Shown: piece by piece, positions 23,541 to 34,463 of the stretch
Layout of the letters: each line of letters starts with the position of its first letter
Position numbering within the stretch: position 1 is the stretch's first letter
From: Hofstenia miamia
Taxonomy: Eukaryota > Xenacoelomorpha > Acoela
DNA: 64,000 bases
Assembly: GCA_004352715.1 (NCBI GenBank)
Contig: SCFE01000003.1
Coordinates: 3,928,668-3,992,667, forward strand
Direction: 5' to 3'
Notes under the pieces: generated by a model
What the model was told of the DNA's origin: nothing
Seen by the model: only the letters and a program-made list of their open reading frames with translations
The model's database searches: none
Made by a program: the position numbers and the translations under genes

Positions 23541-26192
23541 TTAGTCAAATATAAACAGTTTCATTTGTATCTAACTTAAACAGATTTCAAAATTGCCTAC
23601 ACTTGTATTATATTTTCTTGTTTCCACCAAAAAACTTTCATTTTCAACATAGATTTCTTCTGCAGAAAAATCATACGAAGCACGAGCAACCTCAATTCTA
23701 TTTTGTTCTGCAGCCTTTGAAAGAAAGCGTCAAATACAGTAGATTTATAATCACAGTAGATGCCCATAAATTTAAACTTTCACAATTCCATTTCATGGAA
23801 TCTGATTTTTGCAATTAACACGTTTCTACTTTCATCTAAAACATGTTCTTTGCTACTTTTTAATAAATAACTTTCCCCCAGTTATATACACTATTTACTT
23901 AAATATTATTTGACATATTGATATTCAAAGTGCTCCACTTTTAATTTAAAAATTCATTGTGATTGATCTTTACTTAAGATAATTAAACTATAGTGATAAA
24001 CAATAGAAACAGTGCTACTGTTGTCACTACCTTATAATTTAGAAAAGAAATTTCATAATGAGTTAGATTCTTTTGTTAGCATTAAAAAAATTACAAAGTT
24101 TTTCAGGAGCAGTAAAGTCCTCAGGATAAAGTAAAATCTTCGCTTTTTCATGCAATTGTAAAGCGGGCTTTGCAAGATCTTAACTCCGAGGTATATAGAC
24201 TACTATTTTTAATGATGCTACATCCAGACTTGAAGTTTCAATTGTTTTCAGACAATCCGCTGAAATATAATCATTGGATATGAAAGACCTTCACATTTTC
24301 ATATGTATATAGAAAAGAAATTTTGTCATACAAGTCCGTCTTACCTACTCTGTGATGTTCTGGACTAGTAAATGGAAAGATTTTTGCCTTTGATTATCTT
24401 TTAATGAAGTACTATATTCATTCATTATTTGAATGGCAATTTGGATATAGCTTTGCGAACTGTGGGAAAATTTCTAATTTGTCACATTAATAATTACGGA
24501 ACTATTTGGAAAAAGGTTTTTAATCTCGAATTTGCTTGAACTTCGAATGGCATGGCAGTCGATTTAATTGCTGCAAATTCGATTATTTAGAATTCATTTA
24601 AAAAGTGAAATAATGTAATGAAATCATTTTAGCGAAGGTCTTATTGAACAAAGCATAAGCAAGTAGCTGCGAAACACAATAATTATTTTTCTTTTTGCTG
24701 CCGCCGTGCTTTAAATAATAGTAAAATATATCAACGACTTTTTAAACAATGAGGTTCATTGTTTACGAGAAATAAATTATTTCGCGCGCAATGAAAACAG
24801 GCAATATTTAACATATTCAACACATGACCAAAATTTCCTTAAGCATATTTATGAATTGAAACGGTTGTTTCATTCAAATAGCACGAGAAAATCTCGAGAA
24901 TTAGAACTTCTCCATGTACACATATAGGGATTTTTCATTTGGATTTCATACTTTAAAAGCTAATTTTTAAGAATTGGACAACTGGACATTTTATAAGTTA
25001 GTTAAAATGAATAATGTTTTTATATCTATTCAGCCGTCCAACCGTGCGCTATCCTCTTCTGTAAACAATCATAGGAAATTATTTACAAGTTTATTACTTT
25101 GCCGAGAGTGAATCATTAATGCAACGGAAATGCAGAAATATTGGTTTACAAATTTTACATATATCATATTTCCTGCATTTTTTGTATTAGTAGGAAAAGA
25201 TTAATAAATAATAAAAGATTTATTAAATAAATACACCTTCCAATTCTCAGGAAATGCCTATTATGCAAGTATGTCAATCTCTATCTAATTGCAAGTATTT
25301 GTGTAACCTAATGTGGTAAATCAAACAGTTTCCTTTAATGTGGAATGCTTAGAATCTCCAAAACTAAAAAACTTTGAGATAAAATTCTAACTGATGTTGA
25401 ATATCATGTATTTTTCTGCAACAGATAAATATTTTTAAGTCATTTGATTGAGGTTTTATTGTAGTCTTGCCTACAAACTTGGGCACTTTTTTGAATATTT
25501 TGCAGCTTCGTTTTTTTCTCGACCAATGAAACACTATTTTTAACAGAGCTGATTTCCACTTAAAAGAACATGCGATGATCTTCTAAGCTTACTATTTACT
25601 CTTAAATTAGAAAGAACACTATAATTAAGCTTCTAGTTTGCAATTGTTACAGATTAAAACATAAAGAGTGGTAAATATTACAATCAAAGTGTACAAAATT
25701 GTAATATATAAGACAAAAATAGTATTTTAACAAATGCAAAAAACAATTAAAACAGGTAGTTTTAGAATTATGCTGATGATACTTTTGCAATAAAATTTAA
25801 CTTTCATATATTTAATATTCCAGGAGTATTGAATTTACCACTTTGTACTATAGAAAATCATTCTCGATTACCGCTTTGCTAATTTCATAGTACAAAGTCA
25901 AAGTGGTAAAAAATTTTTCTTTTTTTTAAACTTGCATATAGGTATGTAGATAGGTGTAACTACAAGAACATCAATTTTTTTACATCATCTGCCTAAAATC
26001 TGTTAAAAACCGGTTAGGCTAAATAGAAACGAATAACATTAGTACATACAAATTTAGACATGACTATATCATAAATTGAAAAAGCAAAATAAATAATTTT
26101 TTATCGTTTATAATCCTTTTGAATTATAAACTTTTAAATCTTCGGTGATTTTCAGTGCATATTTTGCTATGATAATAATAGCTAAATCGTAC
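23541..26192. other. Non-coding stretch
   Basis: No coding exon could be recognised on either strand, including a second exon for the minus-strand GPCR-like frame above 26193. One inverted repeat lies at 25836-25908. Confidence 0.4.
25836..25908. repeat. Imperfect inverted repeat (hairpin)
   Basis: Left arm TACCACTTTGTACTATAGAA; the right arm, read in reverse, is TACCACTTTGACTTTGTACT followed by ATGAAAT. The right arm differs by a 6-base insertion (ACTTTG). About 24 bases separate the arms, and inside that spacer TTACCGCTTTGCTA looks like a third, diverged copy. No gene association visible. Confidence 0.6.
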
Positions 26193-26413
26193 CTGTGAGT
26201 GACAATCGCTAGGGTCACCGCACTATTTCCGCCTAGACCAAATGTACATATGACCAAAACCACTCCAATCTGAATATAGTTGAAATAGTTTTTGCTCAAA
26301 TAGAGATCAGACATTAACTTAAACAAATCATTATCACTAAGATTGTAGATAGAAGCGTTCATATTTTTTAAATGGAATGTTTCTGCAAATTTTAGTCTTT
26401 TTTCTCCAACCAA
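26193..26413 (-). CDS. Candidate first coding exon of a rhodopsin-class GPCR
   Basis: The minus-strand frame begins at 26413 (or, more likely, at the second Met, 26362, which starts MNAS). It encodes an extracellular N-terminus with sequons Asn-Ala-Ser and Asn-Leu-Ser, then one hydrophobic helix, IQIGVVLVICTFGLGGNSAV, carrying the Gly-Asn pair typical of TM1 in class A receptors. TLAIVTHR follows, as expected of the first intracellular loop. At exactly that point the DNA reads CACAG|GTACG, a good splice donor (exon end 26193). The frame beyond it loses all similarity. The ligand cannot be inferred. No second exon was found, so this may be an isolated or decaying exon. The receptor identity rests on TM1 alone. 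Confidence 0.45.
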
Positions 26414-27121
26414 TCAAATTTCACTTAATAATTAATGTCATTGTATTGCTCAATTCCATGGCAAACTTCAGGAAATCACGCAAACATCGACAAAAATTAT
26501 ATTGTTGTCGAATCACCTAATTACTGATAAACTTTTTACAAAGCAGTGAATCTAATGAAAGTGTTATACTGACATTAAATAAGCTACATTTATTCTCTTT
26601 TTCAAAATACGAAATTTTTTTAAAATATTCTATTGGGACGGAGCAACAATCAATTGTTCATTTTGATAAAACTAGTTTTTCTCTAAAAATTCCATGATTG
26701 TTCTATAAGAATCAATTTTAAATATAATTTTAAACATTGTTGCATTACCAGCACAATATACCAGAGCACTTATAAATTGGATGAAGATTGTAGACAATTC
26801 TCATCACTTGAATGAATAAATGTATTTCAGAAATATGGTTTTATCTGCACATAATCATTCTCAAGATAGTTAAATAAATTTCATTACAAACATGGATATT
26901 ATTAGATTATTTTATTATTATTTGATAGAAGTTTGAATTAAGTTCCTCTTTTCTTTAAGACTTAGAAACAAAAAGTTATCGGGATTATAACTTACTATTA
27001 AGTAATTTATTAATCAAAGGTTAGCAAAATGTTTATAAAATAAAAGAAAAAATAGCACCGTTAATAGAATTTACAAATTACCTCTTTTAGACCAAGGCAC
27101 TCTACAATTTTTAGTTTACGC
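26414..27121. other. Non-coding stretch
   Basis: Nothing recognisable. If the GPCR-like exon is real, its 5' untranslated region and promoter would lie here (minus strand), but no specific promoter element can be supported. Confidence 0.35.
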
Positions 27122-27609
27122 TTATTCAGTTTTAGAGAAGTTAATATAGTATTGTTTAAGTAATAGCTTATGCGTGCTCTCACAAACTCTAATTTCACGG
27201 GGTAGCTCATTGTAGACTAATGACCGCATAGCTCTTTGTTTAGCTGTATCTCTTAATGTACAGCTGTTTTCTGTTATTAATCTTAACATGCTTATTAAGT
27301 GCTTCCTTTGCAAAAACTTTGTCAAGATTTGCAATTTATCTTAAAAAACTTTAAACAGGCCAAATACTTTACGAAGTTGTAGGCTTTTATTATGGTAAAT
27401 TTTTGTTATAAATTTTGAGATGTGTGTGAACCTATTGATCTGTTGCAAACTGTATCAATTCTTTCCCAAACTGTTTTATACTGTTCTACTCCTAGTAAAC
27501 ATCCAAAACTTAACATACCATACAACTTACATTTTACATGCTTTATTGTCATATCAAATGGTAATACATCTTTGAAATGAGGCAGAAAAGAATTAAATGC
27601 AGCTCTCAT
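27122..27609 (-). pseudogene. LINE open-frame 3' end remnant
   Basis: Two minus-strand segments in different frames (27609-27406 and 27334-27122). The second ends with ...YNELPREIRVCESTHKLLL and KQYYI, matching the usual C-terminus of CR1/Jockey-like LINE polymerase proteins (xWNxLPxxIRxxxSxxxFKxxLKxxL). The first has a KLYGMLSFGC stretch that is compatible but not diagnostic. It is 5' truncated and frameshifted. Confidence 0.45.
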
Positions 27610-28059
27610 TCAGATGGATGGTACTGAAGGCTCCACAATTCAATCTTTGCATAATGTTTTCATTATAGATTCGAATTAATTTTGATTTCTCATATATTTC
27701 TCTACGTGTTATGATAAATATTCTAAAGGTTTTTAATGATCCTCTAGTCAAAACTTTTTACTTTTGAGTTCGAGTTTTCTCGAATTCGTTTAGAAACATG
27801 CTAATTACATCTATTTGGGCCCCATGCTAAAATTAAATGTGCTAAAATTAGGCAATATTAATCAAAATGAATCGTGAATGGAAATATTTTAAACATATTT
27901 TAGTTTATCTAGTATAACATAACATCGAATATTAAATCAAGATGGTCCCAGTCTCAGTTCCTCTTAACACACTTCTCGAGAAATGCCAATGAATCGCGAC
28001 AATGATGGGAAATGCAACACACGTCATAGTGGTTAGACGATGCTGATTGCTGTTGAGAT

Positions 28060-28425
28060 CACTGGCGTAGCTACGGAAGGCCAGGAGGGGCAAAGCCCCC
28101 CTCCCCAAAAACGAAGCCTAGCCCCCCTCTTTTGGAGCAGAATGAACCTTTTACTATTAATATTGTTTAGTTAAAAGAGAGGTAAATGGTCAATGGCATA
28201 GCGGTGCCGATTATGGTATGTTACCATACCATTATGTACTATATTATGGCTACCATAATGGTATGGTAGAGAAACAAATCAAGCCTCACATACATAATAT
28301 ATACTAAATATTTAAAAAACTGAATAATTTACTGCACTTTTTTCAAAATTTTAATTGATTCAATTTATTGCCCCTCCAGGAAATGATTTTGCCCCTCCTG
28401 ATTTTTTATTCTGTCTACGCTACTG
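28060..28425. mobile_element. Non-autonomous hAT element (MITE), 366 bp
   Basis: Ends CACTGGCGTAGC and CAGTAGCGTAGA (right end reversed), flanked by a perfect 8-base direct repeat GTTGAGAT at 28052-28059 and 28426-28433. Next to the left end is a run of GGGGCAAAGCCCCCC-type G/C blocks; the right side has matching GCCCCTCC blocks. The centre (28195-28275) contains ATGGTATGTTACCATACCAT, which is self-complementary, and a second TACCATAATGGTA palindrome. No transposase. The perfect target duplication indicates recent insertion. Confidence 0.88.
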
Positions 28426-28537
28426 GTTGAGATGTAACAGAATTGAATCTTGTTGCGCTGTTAACTGCCTTGGATAAGTCAAGAAAAGCAATAGCGCAAT
28501 ATTCCGGATTGTTTAGAGCCTCCTTTGATAATTACTA

Positions 28538-28583
28538 CTATTACTATTAATACTACTACTACTAATACTACTACTACTACTAC
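28538..28583. repeat. (TAC)n microsatellite
   Basis: ACT/TAC trinucleotide array with a few ATT units. A second short TACTACTAC array lies at 28685, so the 28.5-28.7 kb region may be LINE 3' tail sequence. Confidence 0.85.
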
Positions 28584-28779
28584 TTATATATTTGTGTAGG
28601 TGTAGTTCAGGTTATTAATTTCATGTTTTACTCGTGCTTAGTGAAACAATAATAAAATTATTCTTATTCTTATGCTTATTCTTACTACTACTACTTATAT
28701 ATATTTCGAGATTTGAAAAGAAATAATTGGAATGCCAAAGAAATGAATTTAGCATTTGATGCATTGATAAGCATTGACA

Positions 28780-29115
28780 ATGAGTAAAATCAGGTATGGA
28801 CTATCCGTATATTCTGCAGATACTGGTGTCTTGAAAAATATTCAAAGATTTTTCTATAAATGCGATAAACTAGGACTTCCCACAAAACAATATTATAGAA
28901 GAACTAAAAAAATCAGATGAACGAAATGTGAAAAAAATTCTTTCAAAAGAATACCATACGATCTTGCTTTAATGAAAACACCACTCACCTTACAAGAAAT
29001 AGAATACACAAATTTAAGATCCCTAAATACAACTCAGCTGCTTTTCGAATTTGTTTTATAAATCGCTTCTTGTTTAACGACTATGATAAATTAGCATTCA
29101 AAATTAACTTTTAAT
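28780..29115 (+). pseudogene. LINE reverse-transcriptase C-terminal remnant
   Basis: The frame at 28780-28920 reads MSKIRYGLSVYSADT, then VLKNIQRFFYKCDKLGL. This matches the post-polymerase region of CR1/L2-type LINE proteins (LxSKLRYGxxxYG..., IQxFLxRCxKxG). After a stop and probable frameshift a related stretch continues to about 29115. It is strongly 5' truncated, which is normal for LINE insertions. Confidence 0.5.
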
Positions 29116-29349
29116 ACATTAAACTCTATTAGTTTGCAAATAATTTGTTGCGGAATTTTATGAAAATTAAAGAAAATTTTTACAGTTAAAATTACGTTTC
29201 AAATGGTATGTAATCACATATAATGAATAATATTGGATTCTACCACAAATGCTACTGCAATGAAAAAGAAGATATTTGTTACATTGTTTATAGCACAGTT
29301 TCTTATTTTTTATTTTTCAAGATTTGTATTTATTCTTGAATAAAGATAT

Positions 29350-29405
29350 ACATATATATACATACATACATACATACATACATACATACATACATACATA
29401 CATAC
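29350..29405. repeat. (TACA)n microsatellite
   Basis: Tetranucleotide TACA array preceded by TTGAATAAAGATA, an arrangement typical of the 3' tail of CR1/L2-type LINEs, where the microsatellite forms the terminus. Confidence 0.9.
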
Positions 29406-29589
29406 TACTATTACACGGCTTTATTAAACTATAAATAAAGAAAAACAAAAATACAACATGCATTACAAAAGTTAAGTGATTTTTTGCAACCACTGCATAA
29501 ACAAAAGGAAACTGTTAAAAGTTTGTATTTGTAGTAAGTTTAAGGATTTTTGTTTGCTAGATTTTTAATTCATCGTAAACATTTTTTAA

Positions 29590-30098
29590 AACCCTTCAAG
29601 TTAATCTATGCCTGTGGTGTTTGCATTTCAAATAGGAGAGGCATATACTTGGTGTGATATAGACTTAAATAATTTTAATTTAGTAGATGATGGTAAATTT
29701 GAAGATAAATTACTTCATAATTGTAATAATGACACATTTGATTATTTAATTATTTGAGAAATGTGAGATTATAAGATATAGTAACTCCTAAGTTCTTAAT
29801 GTGTTTTTAGAAGTATCAATTTGAAGATTTTCTATTTCTATTTTATGTGTTATGCACGAAGAATTTATACTCATTAACTGGAATTTCTTGAAGTTAAATT
29901 TCATTTTTATTAATTGTAACCTATTTTATAATTCATTCAGTATCAATCATTAAATCTTGAAAATTACTGTTTGAAATCTTCACATTATAATAGAAAATAT
30001 AACGAAGTGATTGGCGGCTAGTTTGAAAATCATTTATAAAAGCTGCAAATAGTATTCGAGCCTAAATGGATCCTTGTGTGGCACCACTAGTAATAATA
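29590..30098 (-). pseudogene. LINE reverse-transcriptase palm remnant
   Basis: Minus strand from 30098: SGATQGSI, then FAAFINDFQ, the conserved SxGVxQGSxLGPxLFxxFINDL region of LINE polymerases. Farther along it has KFNFKKFQLMS (usual N.xKxxxM) and LGVTIS near 29770. There are several stops and frameshifts, and the expected YADD box is not recoverable. Oriented opposite to the LINE piece at 28780. Confidence 0.55.
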
Positions 30099-30158
30099 CA
30101 AAATACTAAGTTTATTACTTGAAGCAAATATCAACATCAATGCTAAAAAATTGTTAAT

Positions 30159-31010
30159 GATATCATAAAACAAAACCCAGAAGGTTATATGGTCTCATAT
30201 GATATTAAGAGTTTGTACACAAATGTAACATTGGAAAAATCAATTGATGCTGCCGTTGAACTCCTTAAAAATAAACACACACAAATTTACAATCTGGAGT
30301 ATAAAACAACAAAATAACTACTAACTTTAGCAACGAAGAATACTTTAATGGAATTTAATAACACATTTTATTGTCAAAAAGATGGTTTAGCCATGGGAAA
30401 TCCGTTAAGTTCTACTCTTGCAAATATATATTTAACTGCAATTGAAAACAAATTTACAACATCTGACATCCATTTCATTTATTATCAACACTATATGGAT
30501 GATATATTTGCATCAGTAAAAGATGAAGAAACATCAGAAAACATACTTACAAAATTGAATTTAATTGACAAGGATATTCAATTTACAAAGGAGATTGAAA
30601 CTGAGAACAAATTTCATTTTTTGAATGTACAAATAACTAGAAAAGATAACAAATTTGAAACTGGAATCTATTATAAACCAACAGACACAGGATTGTTATT
30701 GAACTACACCTCAAATACGCCTTTAAATTACAAAATATCATTAATTAAAGATGTATTCTTCGAATATTTTACAATTGCAGCACATATAGAACAATTAACC
30801 AAGAAGTAGAAAAACTTAAGATAGAATTAAAGAAGAATGAATATCCAAATAATTCGAAAGATCGATATATTAGAAAATCATTAGAAGACATTTTAATTAA
30901 GAACAAAAGATCAAAACACAATTTAACTAATTATGAACATTGTCTTAAGATAAAATATAGAGGACTCCACACTGAAAACATGATCAAAGAACTAAAAAAA
31001 TATCAATAAT
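30159..31010 (+). pseudogene. Penelope-like element reverse transcriptase (fragment)
   Basis: Penelope-like elements copy themselves through a telomerase-related polymerase. Here the first part (30159-30320) reads YDIKSLYTNVTLEKSIDAA, and a stop follows. The open segment 30348-30809 (153 codons) carries GLAMGNPLSSTLANIYL and the catalytic box HYMDDIF (about 30489-30506), then KFHFLNVQI and YYKPTDTG. A frameshift near 30780 leads into VEKLKIELKKNEYPNN and IRKSLEDIL, which fit the usual thumb region. The catalytic Asp pair is preserved, but one stop and one frameshift make it a pseudogene, and the GIY-YIG endonuclease is not attached. A Penelope-type tail lies separately at 41803-42029 (minus). 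Confidence 0.85.
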
Positions 31011-31028
31011 TAAAGAAAAAATTAGATT

Positions 31029-31054
31029 TATATATATATATATATATATATATG
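31029..31054. repeat. (TA)n microsatellite
   Basis: Short TA array directly after the Penelope-like remnant. Confidence 0.85.
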
Positions 31055-31751
31055 GCAATGAAAAACTAAGAATGAAATTGAAATTAAAATCTACAACTGA
31101 AGAAACCAATAAGTCTAATATAATTTATCAAATATAATGTGCCGGTGGTGAAGACTATATGGATTGTAAAAACTTCTAACAGTTATTGATATGTTTTGTA
31201 AAACATAAATTCATAATAGATAGATAGTAGGTTTTACGTAAAGAATTGCACTTATTAAATAGACGAATTGTGTGAGATATGAAATATGATGGAAAATTAT
31301 ATATTTTATATCTCTTCTTGGTAACATATAGTTAAATACTCTTAAGTAATGCATTTACCAGTAACTAGTGTATACTTTTGTATTCTTTGGATCTCATTGA
31401 ATGATAACATAAAAGATTGGAAAAGCGTTTTCATAATCAATCAAGTCAGAAGAAAAATGTAATTTGCTAGAATTAAGAGAAAACATGCATATCGTCAAGT
31501 TTACAATAATCAAAAGATATTTGTGTCTAACTTTTCAGGCATCGCAGAGATGGCGAAAAGCAGGGGTGAATTGATGGGGAAGCATGGGGGTAAAGTTCTC
31601 CTTCAGGATTTCTTTACTCTAAGAATAAAGTTTTTTGTGAAATATTTTAAAAACTCAGGACCTAACTTGGCAAAATGCATTCAAACAACAAATTTTCAAC
31701 GTTTTTCAGGTGAACTCTAGACTTGATGAAAATTGAGATATTTCTTATCAG

Positions 31752-31877
31752 AAATATTTGGATCCGCTCCAGGGAAAAGTGAACTTGGCACATCAGATTT
31801 TCTCTGTTGTGGGATTCATTGCAATCCTAACATTATTAGTGGTTAATTACAGAAGAAACAAATTTCAAAGGGATTGA
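31752..31877 (+). CDS. Candidate terminal exon encoding a C-terminal membrane anchor
   Basis: A good acceptor, TTTCTTATCAG (ending 31751), opens a 41-codon frame that begins KYLDPLQGKVNLAHQ. It continues with about 20 hydrophobic residues (IFSVVGFIAILTLLVVNY) and a basic tail, RRNKFQRD, then TGA. This is the layout of the last exon of a type I or tail-anchored membrane protein with a short cytosolic end. I do not recognise the protein. An upstream frame at 31523-31720 ends before it. A possible small exon at 31539-31589 (acceptor CTTTTCAG, donor GGGG|GTAAAG) is in the wrong phase to join it. Chance similarity is possible. Confidence 0.25.
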   Translation, partial: KYLDPLQGKVNLAHQIFSVVGFIAILTLLVVNYRRNKFQRD

Positions 31878-31997
31878 ATCTTTGTTGTACGTGATGTTAA
31901 TATTGGGATAAATTCGATGTACTTTTAATCAGGGATAATAAATGGCAGTTAAGCAAAGCTAATCCTCATAGACAAATTCAAAATCAGCAACCATTTT

Positions 31998-32405
31998 GGA
32001 ACCGGTTGGCCTGGGTTAGTCCCGGTTGAGTGTGATTGGGTCGACATATTTGAGTCGGGAAAACGGTTTAAGTTTCTTAAGGACAAACTGAGGCAGTCGA
32101 ATGAATTATTGTTCTTAAGGAAGTGATGAACAACAATTTATATTAATTAATTTGTACATATTTTCGACAATGTGTTTCTTTACTAAATCAATTAATGTTT
32201 TTAATTATATTCATCTCTGTACTAATGTATAAAACACTAATCAGCTCAGTTGTAAGCTAATCAATTTTGGAAGTTAGGATATGTTTCCCACCAGTTGTAC
32301 GCCGGTCAGGTTGATATCCCTAAAACCCATACAGGTCGACCAGCATGAAAATTAAGAAGTGCCGGTTGGGTTGGGTTGGTTTATTATTTTTGCCGACCGG
32401 TTCCA
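31998..32405. mobile_element. Possible MITE with ACCGGTT-type ends
   Basis: Left TGGAACCGGTTGGCC and right (reversed) TGGAACCGGTCGGCA form an inverted pair about 408 bases apart. Both subterminal regions carry repeated GGTTGGG / CCGGT words in otherwise AT-rich DNA. No target duplication or transposase was identified, so the superfamily is uncertain (hAT is the likeliest). Confidence 0.4.
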
Positions 32406-32840
32406 CCCATGTCAGCGACCTCTCGTATTCTATGAAACTCACAAAATTTTAGCCCTCCTTACAAATGTGATCAGGTCTTATGCTCTTTCAGTGAAGTAGT
32501 TCAAAAACAGTGTTTCACAATAGCTTAATACAACAAACAAAATCCGAGATTCGTCTAGAACGGCTTCTAGAAGTAGGGATAGCAACTAAGACCTCTGATA
32601 CAAAGTCTGAACACTGACGAATTTTGCAGTCTAGTGAAGAAACATACTTCTGCTCTAAGAAAATTATACTTTGAAATTCTGTTTTGTAGGTTCAATAAGG
32701 ATATGTATTAAGAAAATTCCATTTTAGTTTTGAATTTTTGATTATTTGTTTAGAGATGAGAAATATCAAATTACTATTTTTGTTTCTGTTAACAACTAGA
32801 TAAAATAAAATCAATTTCAGGTTTTCACGTATGGTCTTTA

Positions 32841-32848
<8 letters not shown>

Positions 32849-32892
<44 letters not shown>
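32849..32892. repeat. (TA)n microsatellite
   Basis: TA array with ATGTATAT and ATACATAT edges. Confidence 0.9.
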
Positions 32893-32894
<2 letters not shown>

Positions 32895-33679
32895 TGCCAA
32901 ATTTATTTTCAATAAATTTAAATCTTCATCTAAATGTATTTCAATGAAAGACTCGCCTTCGACTCAAATTGTTTTGTGAACACAAAAATGTGGTATTTAA
33001 GGGAGAATTTGTGGAACATTCAATAGAGTATGTATATTTGGCAAAATGTTTCAAAATTTGCTAAAAAATCACTTTCGACTAAAAATACCAATGTAAAATT
33101 AATGAAATATCTTGAATTTTTGAAATCTATAACCAAAAATACCCAGAGCAAATCACTATAAGACGAATTCCCAATGATTACGTATATTATTCAAATCTGG
33201 ATCTATGGTAAATACAATTAGATTATTTTGATGAAATCCCTTAATTAAATTAAAAATATAAGTAACTATTGTTATGGAATTAGAATTAAATCAAAGCTAT
33301 GTTCCATAGGGAGAGTGGGGAATACACCGTGGCAGATCCCACCATAAATTGAATCCAGTTGTTGCTAAAATGTGTTCTGCACGTGCACGTGTGGAAACAT
33401 AGAGTAAGTACAATGCTTCTACTGCCCACAAATTTTAATGCAAAGATTCTAAGTTATATCACTCTATCATTCCATTTATGCAGCAAAAACAAGCATTTTG
33501 ATTCTAAGTCTAAGCATGAAAAAATTAATATTATATTAACCTATTCCCCTTCCCGTAACTCTTTGCCAAATCATAATATCTGGTTATGGGTTATTCTATA
33601 TCAGCAAGTTAAAGTTGGCCGATATTATGTTCATCTGAGAATTATTTATGTTTCCATCATAAAGCAAACAATTTGGTAG

Positions 33680-33970
33680 GATTCTAGGGGTCTGCTGGAC
33701 TGTCTAATCTCATGGGATTTACTGGTTCTAGTCACATGGGATTGGGATCTGGGACCAAAAAATTCAAAGGGACTAAGACCAAATTGAAGTGTATGGGATC
33801 ACGGATTTCAGAATATTGTAAATAATCTTTGCAAATTTTGGTCAAATTGAAAGTTATGGTGTGGGACCAATGGGACCATGGGAACAGAAAATTTATTTGG
33901 AATGGGATAGATTCAAGCTGGACTAAATGGGACTGAGTCCAAGAAAATCCTGGTGCCTGAGAGTCCTAAA
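33680..33970. repeat. GGGAC/GGGAT-rich block
   Basis: The words TGGGAT, TGGGAC, GGGACCA and GGGACT recur about a dozen times in roughly 290 bases, in strong contrast with the AT-rich flanks. The edges CTAGGGGTCT (left) and TTAGGACTCT (right, reversed) are a weak inverted pair, so it may be a decayed non-autonomous transposon. Not an exact tandem repeat. Confidence 0.4.
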
Positions 33971-34328
33971 TGATATACGACATTTGCTTTGTTTAAGGAT
34001 TGGATTACATCTCATTTGTTTTTTCATTTTATAGAGGATTTTCTCATTTCTGCGAATAAGGTATGTTTTTCTAATACAGCACTTGCATTATTATAAAGTA
34101 ACAGATGTATTCCATGCTTTACGCTGTGGTAATAACTTGTCAAAGATAATTTGAACGAAACCAAAAAATTTTTTTTAAATTTTAAAAGACAAAAGTTTAC
34201 GACAAACTAAAATGTATGTTTTATATAAAAAGGCGTCGATCTTGGAAATATTTTCATGTGGTTTTATCCTTAGCGCTTTCCTTACATACTTCCTTCCTGC
34301 CAAAAAACATTTTGAATAAGCGCTGCTG

Positions 34329-34369
<41 letters not shown>

Positions 34370-34463
34370 GTTTCAGTTTAAAAAATCTCTTAATATCTTA
34401 TAATTTCATTGCCTTTGGCCGTCGCTGCACTAAAATGTGCACACATGTATATATATATATATA
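34329..34463. repeat. Two (TA)n microsatellites
   Basis: TA arrays at 34329-34367 and 34446-34463 separated by about 80 bases of non-repetitive sequence. Confidence 0.85.

Noticed and set aside
31539-31589. Small exon with good acceptor and donor before the membrane-anchor exon
   Set aside because: The splice phase does not join to the open frame at 31752, so I did not combine them.
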